DNA of 64,000 nucleotides from an uncultured bacterium (GCA_947169285.1 CAMVPB010000001.1:141226-205225), one strand, 5' to 3'; shown: positions 18,767 to 30,942, counted from the stretch's first letter. A program made the numbers and translations. The notes: generated from the letters alone by a model not told the origin.

Positions 18767-19605
18767 TTTTTTTGCTCCTCATTTTTATTATACAATAAAT
18801 TCTTCGATACTCCATATTTTTTTGATATTAACTTTACAGCATCTTTATTAGACATGCCTTTTTTAATTTCTAGTTTAACTTCTTTTAAAAGCTCATCTAT
18901 ATTAACCTCTTTTTCTCCCTTTTCTACAACTATTACTATCTCTCCTTTAATATCTTTATATAATTCAATTGCTTCACTTATTTTTCCTCTAAATATTTCT
19001 TCATGTATTTTAGTTATTTCTCTACATACACTTATATTTCTATCTCCGAATACATCTAGCATCAATTCTAATGTAGACAAAAATCTATGAGGAGCTTCAT
19101 AAAAAACTAATGTAAATTGTATATTTTTTAATGCTTCTAATTCTCTTTTTGCAGTTGATATTTTACTATTTAAAAAACCATAAAATAAAAATTTATTTGC
19201 TTCTATTCCGGACATATTTAATGCTGGAAGCAACGCTGATGGCCCTGGTAAAGATATTACATTTATATTATTTCTAATAACTTCTTTTACTAATTCATGC
19301 CCAGGGTCACTTAAAAGTGGTGTCCCCTGATCAGAAATTAAAGCAATATTTTTACCAGATTTTAATTCATCAACAACTTTATTTTTTATTTTTTCTTCAT
19401 TGTATAAATGGCATGCTTTCAAAGGCTTATTTATTTCATACATATTAAGTAAAATTGATGAAGTTCTTGTGTCTTCAGCATAGATTAAATCTACTAATTT
19501 TAAAGTTTCTAATGCTCTTAAAGTAATATCAGCTTTATTTCCGATTGGAGTTGGAACTATATATAAATTTCCAATCTTATTATCACTATAACTTTTCTGT
19601 AACAA
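18763..19605 (-). CDS. rsmI: 16S rRNA 2'-O-ribose methyltransferase RsmI
   Basis: RsmI methylates the ribose of C1402 in 16S rRNA. The signature GNLYIVPTPIGNKADITLRALETLK and later ISDQGTPLLSDPGHELV, SLPGPSALLPAL and FYGFL are all present. The C-terminus (about 230-280) has the usual small extra helical domain. The track begins at a TTG inside trmN6; AGAGGTG lies six bases before another TTG at 19605, which I prefer, giving about 280 residues. The gene order dnaX-recR-holB-ricT-trmN6-rsmI matches Bacilli. Confidence 0.93.
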   Translation of the reverse strand: MLQKSYSDNKIGNLYIVPTPIGNKADITLRALETLKLVDLIYAEDTRTSSILLNMYEINKPLKACHLYNEEKIKNKVVDELKSGKNIALISDQGTPLLSDPGHELVKEVIRNNINVISLPGPSALLPALNMSGIEANKFLFYGFLNSKISTAKRELEALKNIQFTLVFYEAPHRFLSTLELMLDVFGDRNISVCREITKIHEEIFRGKISEAIELYKDIKGEIVIVVEKGEKEVNIDELLKEVKLEIKKGMSNKDAVKLISKKYGVSKNLLYNKNEEQKK

Positions 19606-19606
19606 T

Positions 19607-20338
19607 TTAATCACCTCTTTCAAACATCTTTAATATTTCCTTCGTATAATTAGAATTTTCATCATGTACTATTAAAGGACTTAATACTTTAACACCTATA
19701 TTTGTATTTTTTTTTGCCTCTATCAAAACTAAATTTGATTCAGAATCTTTCTTCGAAAATACAAATCTTATCCTCTTTGGTTCTAGTCTATATTTTCTTA
19801 AAATCTCAATTATCTCCGCTAACCGTTCAGTTCTATGAACTAAAGCAAATGTACCTTTGTTAACTAATAATTTAGAAGAAATAGATATGATATCTTCTAA
19901 ATTTATAAGTGTTTCATGTCTTGCATTTGTTTTAACTTTATTTTTATTTAAAATACTTGTATCTATTTTTTTAAAGTATGGTGGATTAGACAATATCAAA
20001 CCAAAAGATTCGCACTTATAATAAGACAATAAATCTTTTATATCAATATTTAGTATTTTTATTTGATTATCTAACTTGTTAATACTTACTGATTCAACAG
20101 CTAAATTATATATTTCTTTTTGAATTTCTACACCAATTATTTTTTCTTTTGTTTTAGTCGATAATATTAAAGGTATTGGAGCATTTCCAGTTCCAAGATC
20201 TAATATATTTTTTGTTTTATCATTTATATTAACAAAATTAGCAAGCAAAACAGAATCCAAGCTAAAATTAAAGTATTCATTTACTTGTACTATTTTTAAA
20301 TTTTTATAACCTACTAAATCATTTATTACTTTTTCCAT
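19607..20338 (-). CDS. tRNA1(Val) adenine-N6 methyltransferase TrmN6 (YabB)
   Basis: This 243-residue SAM-dependent methyltransferase has the SAM site LDLGTGNAPIPL, an acidic second strand (GVEIQKE) and the N6-adenine or amino-methylase motif LILSNPPYF. It matches YabB/TrmN6, which modifies A37 of tRNA(Val). In B. subtilis yabB also lies between yaaT (ricT) and yazA-rsmI. The start overlaps the ricT end by 20 bases, in another frame. The substrate is assigned by family only. Confidence 0.88.
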   Translation of the reverse strand: MEKVINDLVGYKNLKIVQVNEYFNFSLDSVLLANFVNINDKTKNILDLGTGNAPIPLILSTKTKEKIIGVEIQKEIYNLAVESVSINKLDNQIKILNIDIKDLLSYYKCESFGLILSNPPYFKKIDTSILNKNKVKTNARHETLINLEDIISISSKLLVNKGTFALVHRTERLAEIIEILRKYRLEPKRIRFVFSKKDSESNLVLIEAKKNTNIGVKVLSPLIVHDENSNYTKEILKMFERGD

Positions 20339-21128
20339 AATCTTTGCAATTCAAACATATTGTTTCTGTGCCATGTTCTGGTATGTTAACAATATACTTT
20401 CTATTAGGAATATCTATGAATATTACACTACCTTCTCCGAATTTTGTTTCAACAACATCACCCACTTCTGGCATTCCTTTTCTATTTTCTTCATATAGTT
20501 CATCTTCATATGTTAAACAACATAAAAGTCTTCCACAACTTCCATTTATTTTCGCTGGATTTAAAGCTAAATTTTGATTTTTTGCCATTGATATTGATAC
20601 AGAATCTAGATTGTTTAAAAAACTAGAGCAACATAATTTTCTTCCACATGGACCTAATCCAGAAATTTCTTTGGCTTTATCTCTTATTCCTATTTGTCTC
20701 AATTCAATTCTTGTTTTATATATTGCAGCTAATTCTTTAGCAAGTTCACGAAAATCAATTCTATTTTCAGAGATAAAATATAACATTAATTGACTTCTTT
20801 CAAAACTAAAATTTGAATCCACAAAAGTCATTTTTAATCCTAATTTTTCTGATAACTCAGTAGCTTTTACCAATGCTTTTTCTGCGTCTTTTTTATTTTT
20901 ATTATATGTGTTTTTATCTTTAGAAGTTGCGATTCTAATTACCCTTGACAATTCTTTATCATCAGATTCAAAATCTACATCAGGGTTTTTTAAAACTATT
21001 TTTGCATATTCTAATCCCTTTTCAGTTTCAACAATAACATCATCTTCATCAGTTATTTCAACTTTACTTGCATCAAAATAATATATTTTACCATTTTCTT
21101 TAAAAGAAACTCCTACTACTTTTCCCAT
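20319..21128 (-). CDS. ricT: PSP1-domain protein RicT (YaaT)
   Basis: RicT (YaaT) is part of the RicA-RicF-RicT complex that carries iron-sulfur clusters and speeds RNase Y processing; it was first found as a stage 0 sporulation and competence factor. The 269 residues include the PSP1 domain (about 60-150) and the cysteine-rich part GLGPCGRKLCCSSFL and SCGRLLCCLTYE. The ATG shares one base with the holB stop (TAATG), so the two are translationally coupled. RicA and RicF are not in the window. Confidence 0.93.
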   Translation of the reverse strand: MGKVVGVSFKENGKIYYFDASKVEITDEDDVIVETEKGLEYAKIVLKNPDVDFESDDKELSRVIRIATSKDKNTYNKNKKDAEKALVKATELSEKLGLKMTFVDSNFSFERSQLMLYFISENRIDFRELAKELAAIYKTRIELRQIGIRDKAKEISGLGPCGRKLCCSSFLNNLDSVSISMAKNQNLALNPAKINGSCGRLLCCLTYEDELYEENRKGMPEVGDVVETKFGEGSVIFIDIPNRKYIVNIPEHGTETICLNCKDYGKSNK

Positions 21129-21940
21129 TATAATCTCCCAATTTCTATTAGAAATTTATCAATAAATAAATTTACATTTAAATTATACTTTAATAAATCA
21201 ATATTGTCATTTAAAATTTTTATTTTATCAATTATTTTTTTATAACTGTTTCTTTGTATTATGTTATCAATTAACTCTTCATAATCATTAAATATATTTA
21301 AATTTATTCCATATATTTTGTTTAAACAGTCTTTGTAAAACAATTCTATTATATTTAAAACTCTTTTTAATTCTTCTTTTTCAAACGATTTATATAATTC
21401 ATTAAAATTATATGCAATTGAATTTGTGCCAGTTGACTCTATTAGTTTAATTATAGATATACTTTCATTGATTATTTTCTCATTTTCTATCTTATTATTA
21501 ATGGGTTCACATTGAATTATTTGACACCTTGATTTTATAGTTGAGATAACAAGATCTATATTTGAAGTTATTAGAAAAGCATATATATTTTCAGAAGGTT
21601 CTTCAAGAGTTTTTAATAGACAATTTGCTGACGAAGCATTTAATTTTTCACATTCTTTTATTATATATACTTTACTATTAAAAATTTGAGAAGTCTTAGA
21701 AAGTTTTTCTTCTAACTCTAATATTTTTTCTTTTTTTATAGTATTTTTTTCTGGTTCTATAAAATAAACATCTGGATTATCTAAAATTTTCATATCAGTT
21801 TTAAATATTATTGAACACAAAATAAACTCTATTGCACTTTCTATATTTTCATAAATTGTATTAGAAAATAAATATGCATGTCCAATAGAATTTAAAGCAT
21901 TTTTTTCTTTGAAATACTTTTTTATTTCTTCTGTGTTCAT
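21128..21940 (-). CDS. holB: DNA polymerase III delta' subunit
   Basis: HolB is the delta' part of the clamp loader, working with DnaX and HolA to place the beta clamp. The 270-residue product has the AAA+-like fold with IGHAYLFSN, KTLEEPSENIYAFLITSN and the SRC motif (IKSRCQIIQCEP). The Walker A motif is degenerate, which is normal for delta'. The zinc-binding cysteines often present in this family are absent. It lies between bofA and ricT. Confidence 0.9.
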   Translation of the reverse strand: MNTEEIKKYFKEKNALNSIGHAYLFSNTIYENIESAIEFILCSIIFKTDMKILDNPDVYFIEPEKNTIKKEKILELEEKLSKTSQIFNSKVYIIKECEKLNASSANCLLKTLEEPSENIYAFLITSNIDLVISTIKSRCQIIQCEPINNKIENEKIINESISIIKLIESTGTNSIAYNFNELYKSFEKEELKRVLNIIELFYKDCLNKIYGINLNIFNDYEELIDNIIQRNSYKKIIDKIKILNDNIDLLKYNLNVNLFIDKFLIEIGRL

Positions 21941-21948
21941 TTATACTC

Positions 21949-22131
21949 CTATAAAATAACTTTTAATATTACTAATATCATAATTCCAGGAAAATCAATT
22001 GTTGCTACTAAAAATATTGAATAAAAATTTATTGGAATAATAAACCCAATCTTACTTGTAATTAAATTGAAAGTATACAATAAACAAAATGATATGATTA
22101 TTCTTTTAATTATTTTAAATATATTTTTCAT
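21949..22131 (-). CDS. BofA-like pro-sigma-K processing inhibitor
   Basis: This 60-residue protein is almost wholly hydrophobic, with two membrane segments (about 10-26 and 37-58) and a late P-G pair (IDFPGIMILVILKVIL) typical of BofA. BofA holds the SpoIVFB protease inactive until the forespore signals. Similarity is limited, so the call depends on size, topology and position next to recR, where bofA lies in B. subtilis (dnaX-yaaK-recR-yaaL-bofA). Confidence 0.65.
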   Translation of the reverse strand: MKNIFKIIKRIIISFCLLYTFNLITSKIGFIIPINFYSIFLVATIDFPGIMILVILKVIL

Positions 22132-22169
22132 TAATTCACCTTAATAAAAAATATTTTAATACGTTAATT

Positions 22170-22769
22170 TTATTCAATATATTTTCTATCTTCTAATGCT
22201 TTACTTACCATTAATGGATCTAAAAATTCAATATCTGATCCCATTGGTATTCCATATGATAATCTAGAAACTTTTATATTTTTTTTCTCTAATAGTTTTT
22301 GAATATATAATGAAGTTGTTTCTCCTTCTATGGATGGAGACAAAGCTATTATTACTTCTTTTACTTCATTGCTTATTCTTTCGTTAATTAATGAAAATAT
22401 ATTTATATCTTCTGGATTTATATCTTCAATTGGATTTATTAAACCATTTAAAATATGATATTTCCCATTAAAATTACCGCTTTTTTCAAAAACATATGCA
22501 CTTTTTGAATCCTCTACTACACATATAATTGATTTATCCCTAACTTTTGAAGCACAAATTTCACATACTTCTTTATCTGTTAAAATTCCACAAATTTTAC
22601 AATTCCGTATTGTATTTTTAAAATTCAACAAATCATTTGAAAAATTGATAACTTCCTCTTCTTTTAAAGTATTAATTGTAAAAGCAAAACGCTCTGCAGA
22701 TTTTTCTCCAATGCCAGGTAATTTTTTAAAATCTTGCATTAGTTTTTCAAAGGCTGATGGGTAAATCAT
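22170..22769 (-). CDS. recR: Recombination protein RecR
   Basis: RecR works with RecO and RecF to load RecA on gapped DNA. The 199 residues have an N-terminal helix-hairpin-helix (FKKLPGIGEKSAERFAF), a four-cysteine zinc motif (CKICGILTDKEVCEIC), and a Toprim domain opening ICVVEDSKSAYVFEKSGNFNGKYHILNG. The C-terminus has the usual VSRLSYGIPMGSDIEFLD. It follows ebfC with three bases between, and these genes plus dnaX form the conserved dnaX-ebfC-recR operon. Confidence 0.96.
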   Translation of the reverse strand: MIYPSAFEKLMQDFKKLPGIGEKSAERFAFTINTLKEEEVINFSNDLLNFKNTIRNCKICGILTDKEVCEICASKVRDKSIICVVEDSKSAYVFEKSGNFNGKYHILNGLINPIEDINPEDINIFSLINERISNEVKEVIIALSPSIEGETTSLYIQKLLEKKNIKVSRLSYGIPMGSDIEFLDPLMVSKALEDRKYIE

Positions 22770-22771
22770 TA

Positions 22772-23065
22772 TTAAAATAATCCTCCAAGTCCGTTTGTAT
22801 ATTTACCTAGTCTCTCTTCTTTTTCTTTCTTTATTTTATCTAATGCATCATTTATTGCAAGAAGTACCATATCTTCAAATAATTCTTTTTCAGTAAGAAC
22901 TTCGTCATTTAATACTTCAATTTTAACAACTTTATTTGAACCTAATACCTCTACTTTTATTCCACTATTTTCACCAATAAAAGTTTTTTCTTCTATTTCT
23001 TTAGTTATCCTTTCAATATCTTTTTGTAATCTTTGTGCTTGCGCCATTAAACTTTGCATATTCAT
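22772..23065 (-). CDS. Nucleoid-associated protein EbfC/YaaK
   Basis: The 97-residue product is a YbaB/EbfC family DNA-binding protein that forms tweezer-like dimers. It has MQSLMAQAQRLQKDIERITKEIEEKTF at the start and LTEKELFEDMVLLAINDALDKIKKEKEERL later, both typical. It sits between dnaX and recR with an AGGAGG ribosome site, the usual operon. Confidence 0.93.
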   Translation of the reverse strand: MNMQSLMAQAQRLQKDIERITKEIEEKTFIGENSGIKVEVLGSNKVVKIEVLNDEVLTEKELFEDMVLLAINDALDKIKKEKEERLGKYTNGLGGLF

Positions 23066-23078
23066 ATAAATTCCTCCT

Positions 23079-24701
23079 TTATTTTATATCTATGCTTTCT
23101 TCACCAAAAATTCTTTCAGCAAAATCATCTGTCTTTTTACTAAATTTTTTCTTAATTTCTGGTTCTCGTTGCAATTTATATTGTATACCATTTTCTATAT
23201 TTTTTATATATTCTTTTTTTATTTTATTCCATTCTTCTTTTGTAACTGCTATTACGCTATACGTTTTATTTAACATAAATTTTATAAATTTTTCTATTTT
23301 TTCAATATTAAAATTAAATAAACTAGCATCTTTTTCTTTTTCATATTCAAACATCATATAACTATCTGAACAAACTATTAAGCTGCTGTTTTTTAAAAGA
23401 TTAACAACTTTATTATATTTTTCATTTGAAATGTACTCTGAAACTTTAGATAATTTTTTTTGGTTCTCTTGTAAAATTTGTTTATTTGCACCTGCTAACG
23501 CATTATTAATTCTTATAGAAATTATTTCCCGGGAAATAATTTCTGTACTTTCATTTGATATTTTTTTGTCGTCTTCTATATTTTTATTTTCCATTTGATT
23601 AACATTTTTAATTGAATTTATTGTATTTTTAATATCAAGTTCTTCTAATATTTCTAACAACGTTATTTCTAATAATAATTTTTGATTCTCTGATTTTTTT
23701 ATATCATTTAATAATTTTATTAATTTACTAGCTAAATAATTAGCAGTTTCATTTGATATACTAGAATACTTATTTAAATTCTCTTGCTGTTTTTTTGAAA
23801 AATAGTTATTAACATTATTGTTAATATTTATATTTCTAACTAAAACAACTAATCTTTCAATTATTGAATATATATTTTTGCCACTATTATATAATTTTTC
23901 TATCTTATTAAGTATGCCCGGAATATCTTTCTTTATTATATTATCAAACAATTGTTCTAATTCATTAATAGATATGTCTCCATTTAAATCATAAATATCA
24001 TCTATAGTTATCTCTTTCTTAGATGTTGTTATAATTTGATCTAATAAATTTATTGCATCTCTTAAACCACCATCACTTATTTCTGAAATAAGTTTTATTA
24101 CGTCTTCTGGCAATTCTTTTTTTTCTTTTTTTAAAATTTCTTTCAATTTTAATTCTATTTCAGATGGCGTTATTTTTTTAAAATCAAACTTTTGGCATCT
24201 TGATATTATGGTTAATGGAATTTTTTGTATCTCTGTTGTAGCTAATATAAATATTACATGTTTAGGTGGTTCTTCAAGAGTTTTTAATAATGCATTAAAA
24301 GCACCTATTGAAAGCATATGTACTTCATCAATTATATATATTTTATATTGCCCAACAGAAGGTAACAATTTAACATTATTTCTAATTTCTCTTATTTCAT
24401 CTACACCATTATTACTAGCAGCATCTATTTCAATTATATCTATGTCATTTTCTTTTATTGCGCTACATATTGCACATTTTTCACACATTTCTCCATTTTT
24501 AGGTTCCAAGCAATTAACTGTTTTTGCAAAAATTTTTGCCACACTTGTTTTACCTGTTCCTCTTGGCCCACTAAATAAATATGCATGACTTATATTTTTA
24601 GTTTTTATTGCATTTTTTAATATATCTATAACACACTTTTGTCCATATACTTCACTAAATTTATTAGGTCTATATTTTCTATATAAAGCTAAATAACTCA
24701 T
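23079..24701 (-). CDS. dnaX: DNA polymerase III tau/gamma subunit
   Basis: DnaX is the ATPase core of the clamp loader and links polymerase copies. The 540 residues contain Walker A GPRGTGKTSVAK, the four-cysteine zinc motif (CLEPKNGEMCEKCAIC), Walker B with the IYIIDEVHML stretch, KTLEEPPKHVIFILATTE and the sensor SRCQ. After about residue 370 the sequence becomes a low-conservation C-terminal region that binds polymerase. A perfect Noc-binding sequence lies inside the reading frame at 23524-23537. It follows tadA and the SRP RNA gene. Confidence 0.96.
   Translation of the reverse strand: MSYLALYRKYRPNKFSEVYGQKCVIDILKNAIKTKNISHAYLFSGPRGTGKTSVAKIFAKTVNCLEPKNGEMCEKCAICSAIKENDIDIIEIDAASNNGVDEIREIRNNVKLLPSVGQYKIYIIDEVHMLSIGAFNALLKTLEEPPKHVIFILATTEIQKIPLTIISRCQKFDFKKITPSEIELKLKEILKKEKKELPEDVIKLISEISDGGLRDAINLLDQIITTSKKEITIDDIYDLNGDISINELEQLFDNIIKKDIPGILNKIEKLYNSGKNIYSIIERLVVLVRNININNNVNNYFSKKQQENLNKYSSISNETANYLASKLIKLLNDIKKSENQKLLLEITLLEILEELDIKNTINSIKNVNQMENKNIEDDKKISNESTEIISREIISIRINNALAGANKQILQENQKKLSKVSEYISNEKYNKVVNLLKNSSLIVCSDSYMMFEYEKEKDASLFNFNIEKIEKFIKFMLNKTYSVIAVTKEEWNKIKKEYIKNIENGIQYKLQREPEIKKKFSKKTDDFAERIFGEESIDIK
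23524..23537. promoter_or_regulatory. Noc-binding sequence (NBS) inside dnaX
   Basis: ATTTCCCGGGAAAT is a perfect 14-base palindrome and equals the published B. subtilis consensus for Noc binding. It is in the dnaX reading frame. CCCGGG is very rare in DNA this AT-rich, and a noc gene is present at 41.8 kb, so I judge it a true nucleoid-occlusion site. Confidence 0.75.
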
Positions 24702-24755
24702 CTATCATTCACCCCACTAACTAAATAAAATTATAGCATTTTATATAAAAAAAAA

Positions 24756-25166
24756 CTATCTTTTTGTTTTAAAAAAAGATGTTAATATTTCTTTGAAATT
24801 TTCATTAAAATCTTCAATTTTTTTAAATTCTGTTTTTGCATTAAATTGTTCATTATTAGAATTTAAAAAATAATATACTTTTTTTAATCTCGATTCTTTT
24901 ATTACTTCTAAGCACATATTACATGGTTTAAGTGTTACATACATCTCATAATCATTTAATCTCCAATCCTTTATTTTTTTGCAAAGTTTATTTATACATA
25001 TAATTTCTGCATGATATAAAGGATTGTTATACTTTTCTTTCATATTAAATGCTTTTGATACAATCTTGTTATTTTTAACAATTATACAAGCAACCGGTAC
25101 TTCGTTTTTTTTAGCTGCCTTTTGAGATAATTTAATTAATTCATTCAGTATTTTTACATTGTTCAT
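24756..25166 (-). CDS. tadA: tRNA(Arg) adenosine-34 deaminase TadA-like
   Basis: A 136-residue zinc deaminase with the catalytic HAE (LYHAEIICINK) and PCNMC metal site (TLKPCNMCLEVI). TadA makes inosine at the wobble base of arginine tRNA. The gene is upstream of dnaX as in B. subtilis (yaaJ), which supports TadA over other members of the deaminase family. The ribosome site AAGGAG lies right after the U-run of the SRP RNA. The core is divergent and lacks some residues usual for TadA. Confidence 0.85.
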   Translation of the reverse strand: MNNVKILNELIKLSQKAAKKNEVPVACIIVKNNKIVSKAFNMKEKYNNPLYHAEIICINKLCKKIKDWRLNDYEMYVTLKPCNMCLEVIKESRLKKVYYFLNSNNEQFNAKTEFKKIEDFNENFKEILTSFFKTKR

Positions 25167-25177
25167 TATTACTCCTT

Positions 25178-25256
25178 AAAAAAAGCACACACAAATGTTA
25201 AACATTAAGGCTGCTATTTTCCAATCCTGACCTGTTTCTGTCACATTTGTTGTGCA
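25178..25256 (-). ncRNA. ffs: Signal recognition particle RNA (small bacterial type)
   Basis: The minus strand carries CAGGTCAGGATTGGAAAATAGCAGCC, which fits the conserved Ffh-binding hairpin of the bacterial SRP RNA (GGTCAGG, GGAA loop, AGCAGCC). The ends pair (ACAAATGTG with CATTTGTGTG) and a run of seven T follows, so the molecule is about 75-80 bases. The usual CCGGAAGG loop neighbourhood is TTGGAAAA here, an AT-rich version that keeps pairing. It is placed before tadA and dnaX, as in Bacillus where scr lies before dnaX. Confidence 0.88.
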
Positions 25257-25261
25257 GTATA

Positions 25262-25290
25262 ATTATATTTTATTTAATGTTTTTTTTCAA
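25262..25290 (-). promoter_or_regulatory. Sigma-A promoter of the SRP RNA gene
   Basis: On the minus strand TTGAAA and TATAAT are separated by 17 bases, a near-perfect sigma-A promoter. The predicted start is about seven bases later, at the 5' end of the RNA stem. The first parS site ends about nine bases upstream. Confidence 0.8.
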
Positions 25291-25298
25291 CATTTTAA

Positions 25299-25314
25299 TG
25301 TTTCACGTGGAACA
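25299..25314. promoter_or_regulatory. parS site 1
   Basis: TGTTTCACGTGGAACA matches the 16-base ParB/Spo0J recognition sequence TGTTNCACGTGNAACA and is a near-perfect palindrome. It lies between gyrA and the SRP RNA promoter, on the origin-proximal side of tadA. Confidence 0.92.
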
Positions 25315-25347
25315 TTAAATATTTTAAAATAAACTTTATTAATAAAA

Positions 25348-25379
25348 GAAAGTAATGTTCCACGTGGAACATTACTTTC
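25348..25379 (-). terminator. gyrA terminator containing parS site 2
   Basis: A 32-base perfect inverted repeat begins one base after the gyrA stop. On the minus strand it is followed by TTTTATT, as for an intrinsic terminator of the gyrA messenger. Its centre, TGTTCCACGTGGAACA (25356-25371), is also a perfect parS palindrome. The two sequences share the same bases, and the palindrome is extended eight bases on either side (GAAAGTAA / TTACTTTC), which a parS site does not need. Confidence 0.82.
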
Positions 25380-27830
25380 CTACTCTTGTTTTTCAATTGA
25401 TTCTTCTTCAATTTCTTTATCCACTATAGATATAGATGAAACTGTATTATTTTCTTTTAAATTAATTAATCTTACACCTTGTGTTACTCTTCCTAAATTA
25501 GAAATTTTGTTTATATCTAATCTTATCACAACACCTAAATTTGTTATTATTATTAAATCTTTGTCTTGATCTACTAATTTAAATCCTATTATATTTCCAT
25601 TTTTTTCAGTAATATTTAATGCTTTAACGCCTTTACTTCCGCGCTTTGTTTCTCTATATTCATTTATATCTGTTTTCTTTCCATATCCTTTTTCAGTTAC
25701 AACTAATATATTTTTTCCTGATAAAGAAGTTTCCATAGAAATACATTTGTCATCTGATTGTAAATTTATTCCTCTTACTCCGCTTGCTGTTCTACCCATT
25801 AATCTTATTTCAGATTCGTTGTATCTAACCATTCTTCCTTTATAAGAACACATTATTACTTGATTTGATCCGTCTGTTTTACTTACAGAAATTAATTCAT
25901 CATCTTCTTTTAATTTAATAGCTATTTTTCCATTTTGTCTTATATTATCAAATTCTTCTATAGCTGTACGTTTTACTACACCTTTTTTAGTAGCAAATAT
26001 CAAACATTTGTACTTGTTATTTTTTTCTACTTTGATTATAGTATTAATTGTTTCTTGTTTTTCTAAAGGAAGAAGATTTACTATAGGTAGTCCTTTTGCA
26101 GTTCTAGAAAATTCAGGTATTTCATATCCTTTCATTCTATAAACTTTACCTTTATTTGAGAAAAATAATATGTAATCATGCGTAGACATTGTTATAATTT
26201 TTTCAACAAAATCTTCATTATTAGTTGTCATTCCTTTAATTCCCGTTCCACCTCGATTTTGTGTTCTATAAGTATCTGCACTTAGCCTTTTTATGTAATT
26301 CTTATGTGTTAATGTTATAATTGAAGTTTCTTCTGGAATTAAAGATTCATCTTCAATATAATCTATAGCTGTCATATCAATATGAGTTTTTCTTTCATCA
26401 GCATACTTTTCTTTAATTTCAAGTAATTCTTTCTTAATAATATCATAAATTTTTTGTTCACTTGATAAAATTGATTTATACTCTTCAATTGCAAGTAATA
26501 ATTCTTTTAATTCACTTTCAACTTTATCTCTTTCTAAACCAGTTAATCTACGTAATTTCATTTCAAGGATTGCGTCTGTTTGAATTTCAGTTAAAGCAAA
26601 TCTAGATATTAATTTTTCTTTTGCTTCTTCATCACTTTTAGCATTTCTTATGATTTTAATTACTTCATCTATATTGTCTAAAGCTATTTTTAAACCTTCT
26701 AAAATATGAACACGTTTTTCTGCTTTATCCAATTCAAATTTTGTTCTTCTTATTATAATTTCTTTTTGATAATCTATATATTTAGAAATTATATCTTTTA
26801 TACCAAGTGTCCTTGGCACACCATTATCAAGCATTAAAAATATAATTCCATAATTTGTTTGAAATTGTGTATGTTTGTATAAATTATTTAATACAACTTG
26901 AGGATTAGCATCATGCTTTAAAGTTATTGTTATTTTTACTCCGTCTTTTAAATCTGTGTGATAATCTGATATTCCATCAATCACCTTATTATGAACAAGT
27001 TCTGCAACTTTATTTTTTAATTCAGAAGTATTAACCCCATATGGAACTTCTGTAATCACTATATAGTTCTTACCATTTTTTTCTTCTATTACAGCCTTAC
27101 TTCTTATTGTAATAGATCCTCTACCAGTTTCATATGCTTGTCTAATACCACTATTACCTAAAATAATTCCACCAGTAGGAAAATCTGGACCTTTAATATA
27201 TTGCATTAAACCTATTGTATCTATGTCATGATTGTCAATATAAGCAACACATCCATCTATTACTTCTCCTAAATTATGTGGGGGTATATTTGTTGCCATA
27301 CCAACTGCTATACCCATAGTTCCATTTACTAAAATATTAGGAAATCTTGATGGTAATATTTCTGGTTCTTTTTCTGATTCGTCAAAATTAGGAATAAAAT
27401 TAATCGTATCTTTATTAATATCTCTTAATAATTCAAGTGATATTTTTGAAAGTCTAGATTCTGTATAACGCATTGCAGCAGCTCCTGCTCCTGCAATATT
27501 ACCAAAATTACCATGCCCATCAACTAATGTATTTCTATAACTAAAATCTTGAGCCATACGAACCATTGCCTCATATATACTTGAATCTCCATGTGGATGA
27601 TATTTACCCATAACATCTCCGACAATACGAGCAGATTTTTTATGAGGCTTGTCAGGAGTATATCCAGATTCATACATTGACCATAAAATTCTTCTATGTA
27701 CTGGTTTTAAACCATCTCTTAAATCAGGGAGTGCACGTGATATTATAACACTCATTGAATACTCTAAAAATGACGTTTCTATTTCATTTATAATATTATT
27801 TTCTTCTAATCTATCTCTACTATGATCCAT
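25380..27830 (-). CDS. gyrA: DNA gyrase subunit A
   Basis: GyrA breaks and rejoins DNA with its catalytic tyrosine ([11 protein letters not shown]) to introduce negative supercoils. The 816 residues include the winged-helix breakage domain and the C-terminal beta-pinwheel wrapping domain, with the GyrA-box [10 protein letters not shown]. The quinolone-resistance region is [20 protein letters not shown], keeping the serine and glutamate normal in sensitive strains. It follows gyrB by 13 bases in the recF-gyrB-gyrA operon and ends in the terminator that contains parS. Confidence 0.97.
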   Translation of the reverse strand: MDHSRDRLEENNIINEIETSFLEYSMSVIISRALPDLRDGLKPVHRRILWSMYESGYTPDKPHKKSARIVGDVMGKYHPHGDSSIYEAMVRMAQDFSYRNTLVDGHGNFGNIAGAGAAAMRYTESRLSKISLELLRDINKDTINFIPNFDESEKEPEILPSRFPNILVNGTMGIAVGMATNIPPHNLGEVIDGCVAYIDNHDIDTIGLMQYIKGPDFPTGGIILGNSGIRQAYETGRGSITIRSKAVIEEKNGKNYIVITEVPYGVNTSELKNKVAELVHNKVIDGISDYHTDLKDGVKITITLKHDANPQVVLNNLYKHTQFQTNYGIIFLMLDNGVPRTLGIKDIISKYIDYQKEIIIRRTKFELDKAEKRVHILEGLKIALDNIDEVIKIIRNAKSDEEAKEKLISRFALTEIQTDAILEMKLRRLTGLERDKVESELKELLLAIEEYKSILSSEQKIYDIIKKELLEIKEKYADERKTHIDMTAIDYIEDESLIPEETSIITLTHKNYIKRLSADTYRTQNRGGTGIKGMTTNNEDFVEKIITMSTHDYILFFSNKGKVYRMKGYEIPEFSRTAKGLPIVNLLPLEKQETINTIIKVEKNNKYKCLIFATKKGVVKRTAIEEFDNIRQNGKIAIKLKEDDELISVSKTDGSNQVIMCSYKGRMVRYNESEIRLMGRTASGVRGINLQSDDKCISMETSLSGKNILVVTEKGYGKKTDINEYRETKRGSKGVKALNITEKNGNIIGFKLVDQDKDLIIITNLGVVIRLDINKISNLGRVTQGVRLINLKENNTVSSISIVDKEIEEESIEKQE

Positions 27831-27843
27831 TTTAACCTCCCTA

Positions 27844-30838
<2,995 letters not shown>

Positions 30839-30879
30839 TATTTACCCTCTTTTAAATGTTTTTAAGAAAAAATATAGTA

Positions 30880-30889
30880 AGTACGTACT
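30880..30889. promoter_or_regulatory. Dyad in the recF-gyrBA leader
   Basis: The palindrome AGTACGTACT is the core of a longer imperfect dyad, roughly AGTAaGTACGTACTcCTACT, just downstream of a TATAAT (30908 area, minus strand) that could be the recF promoter. A position overlapping the first transcribed bases would suit an operator. No known regulator is recognised. Confidence 0.3.
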
Positions 30890-30942
30890 CCTACTCACAA
30901 TTAAAATTATATCACAAAATAAGTTTTATTTCATTAAATTTT

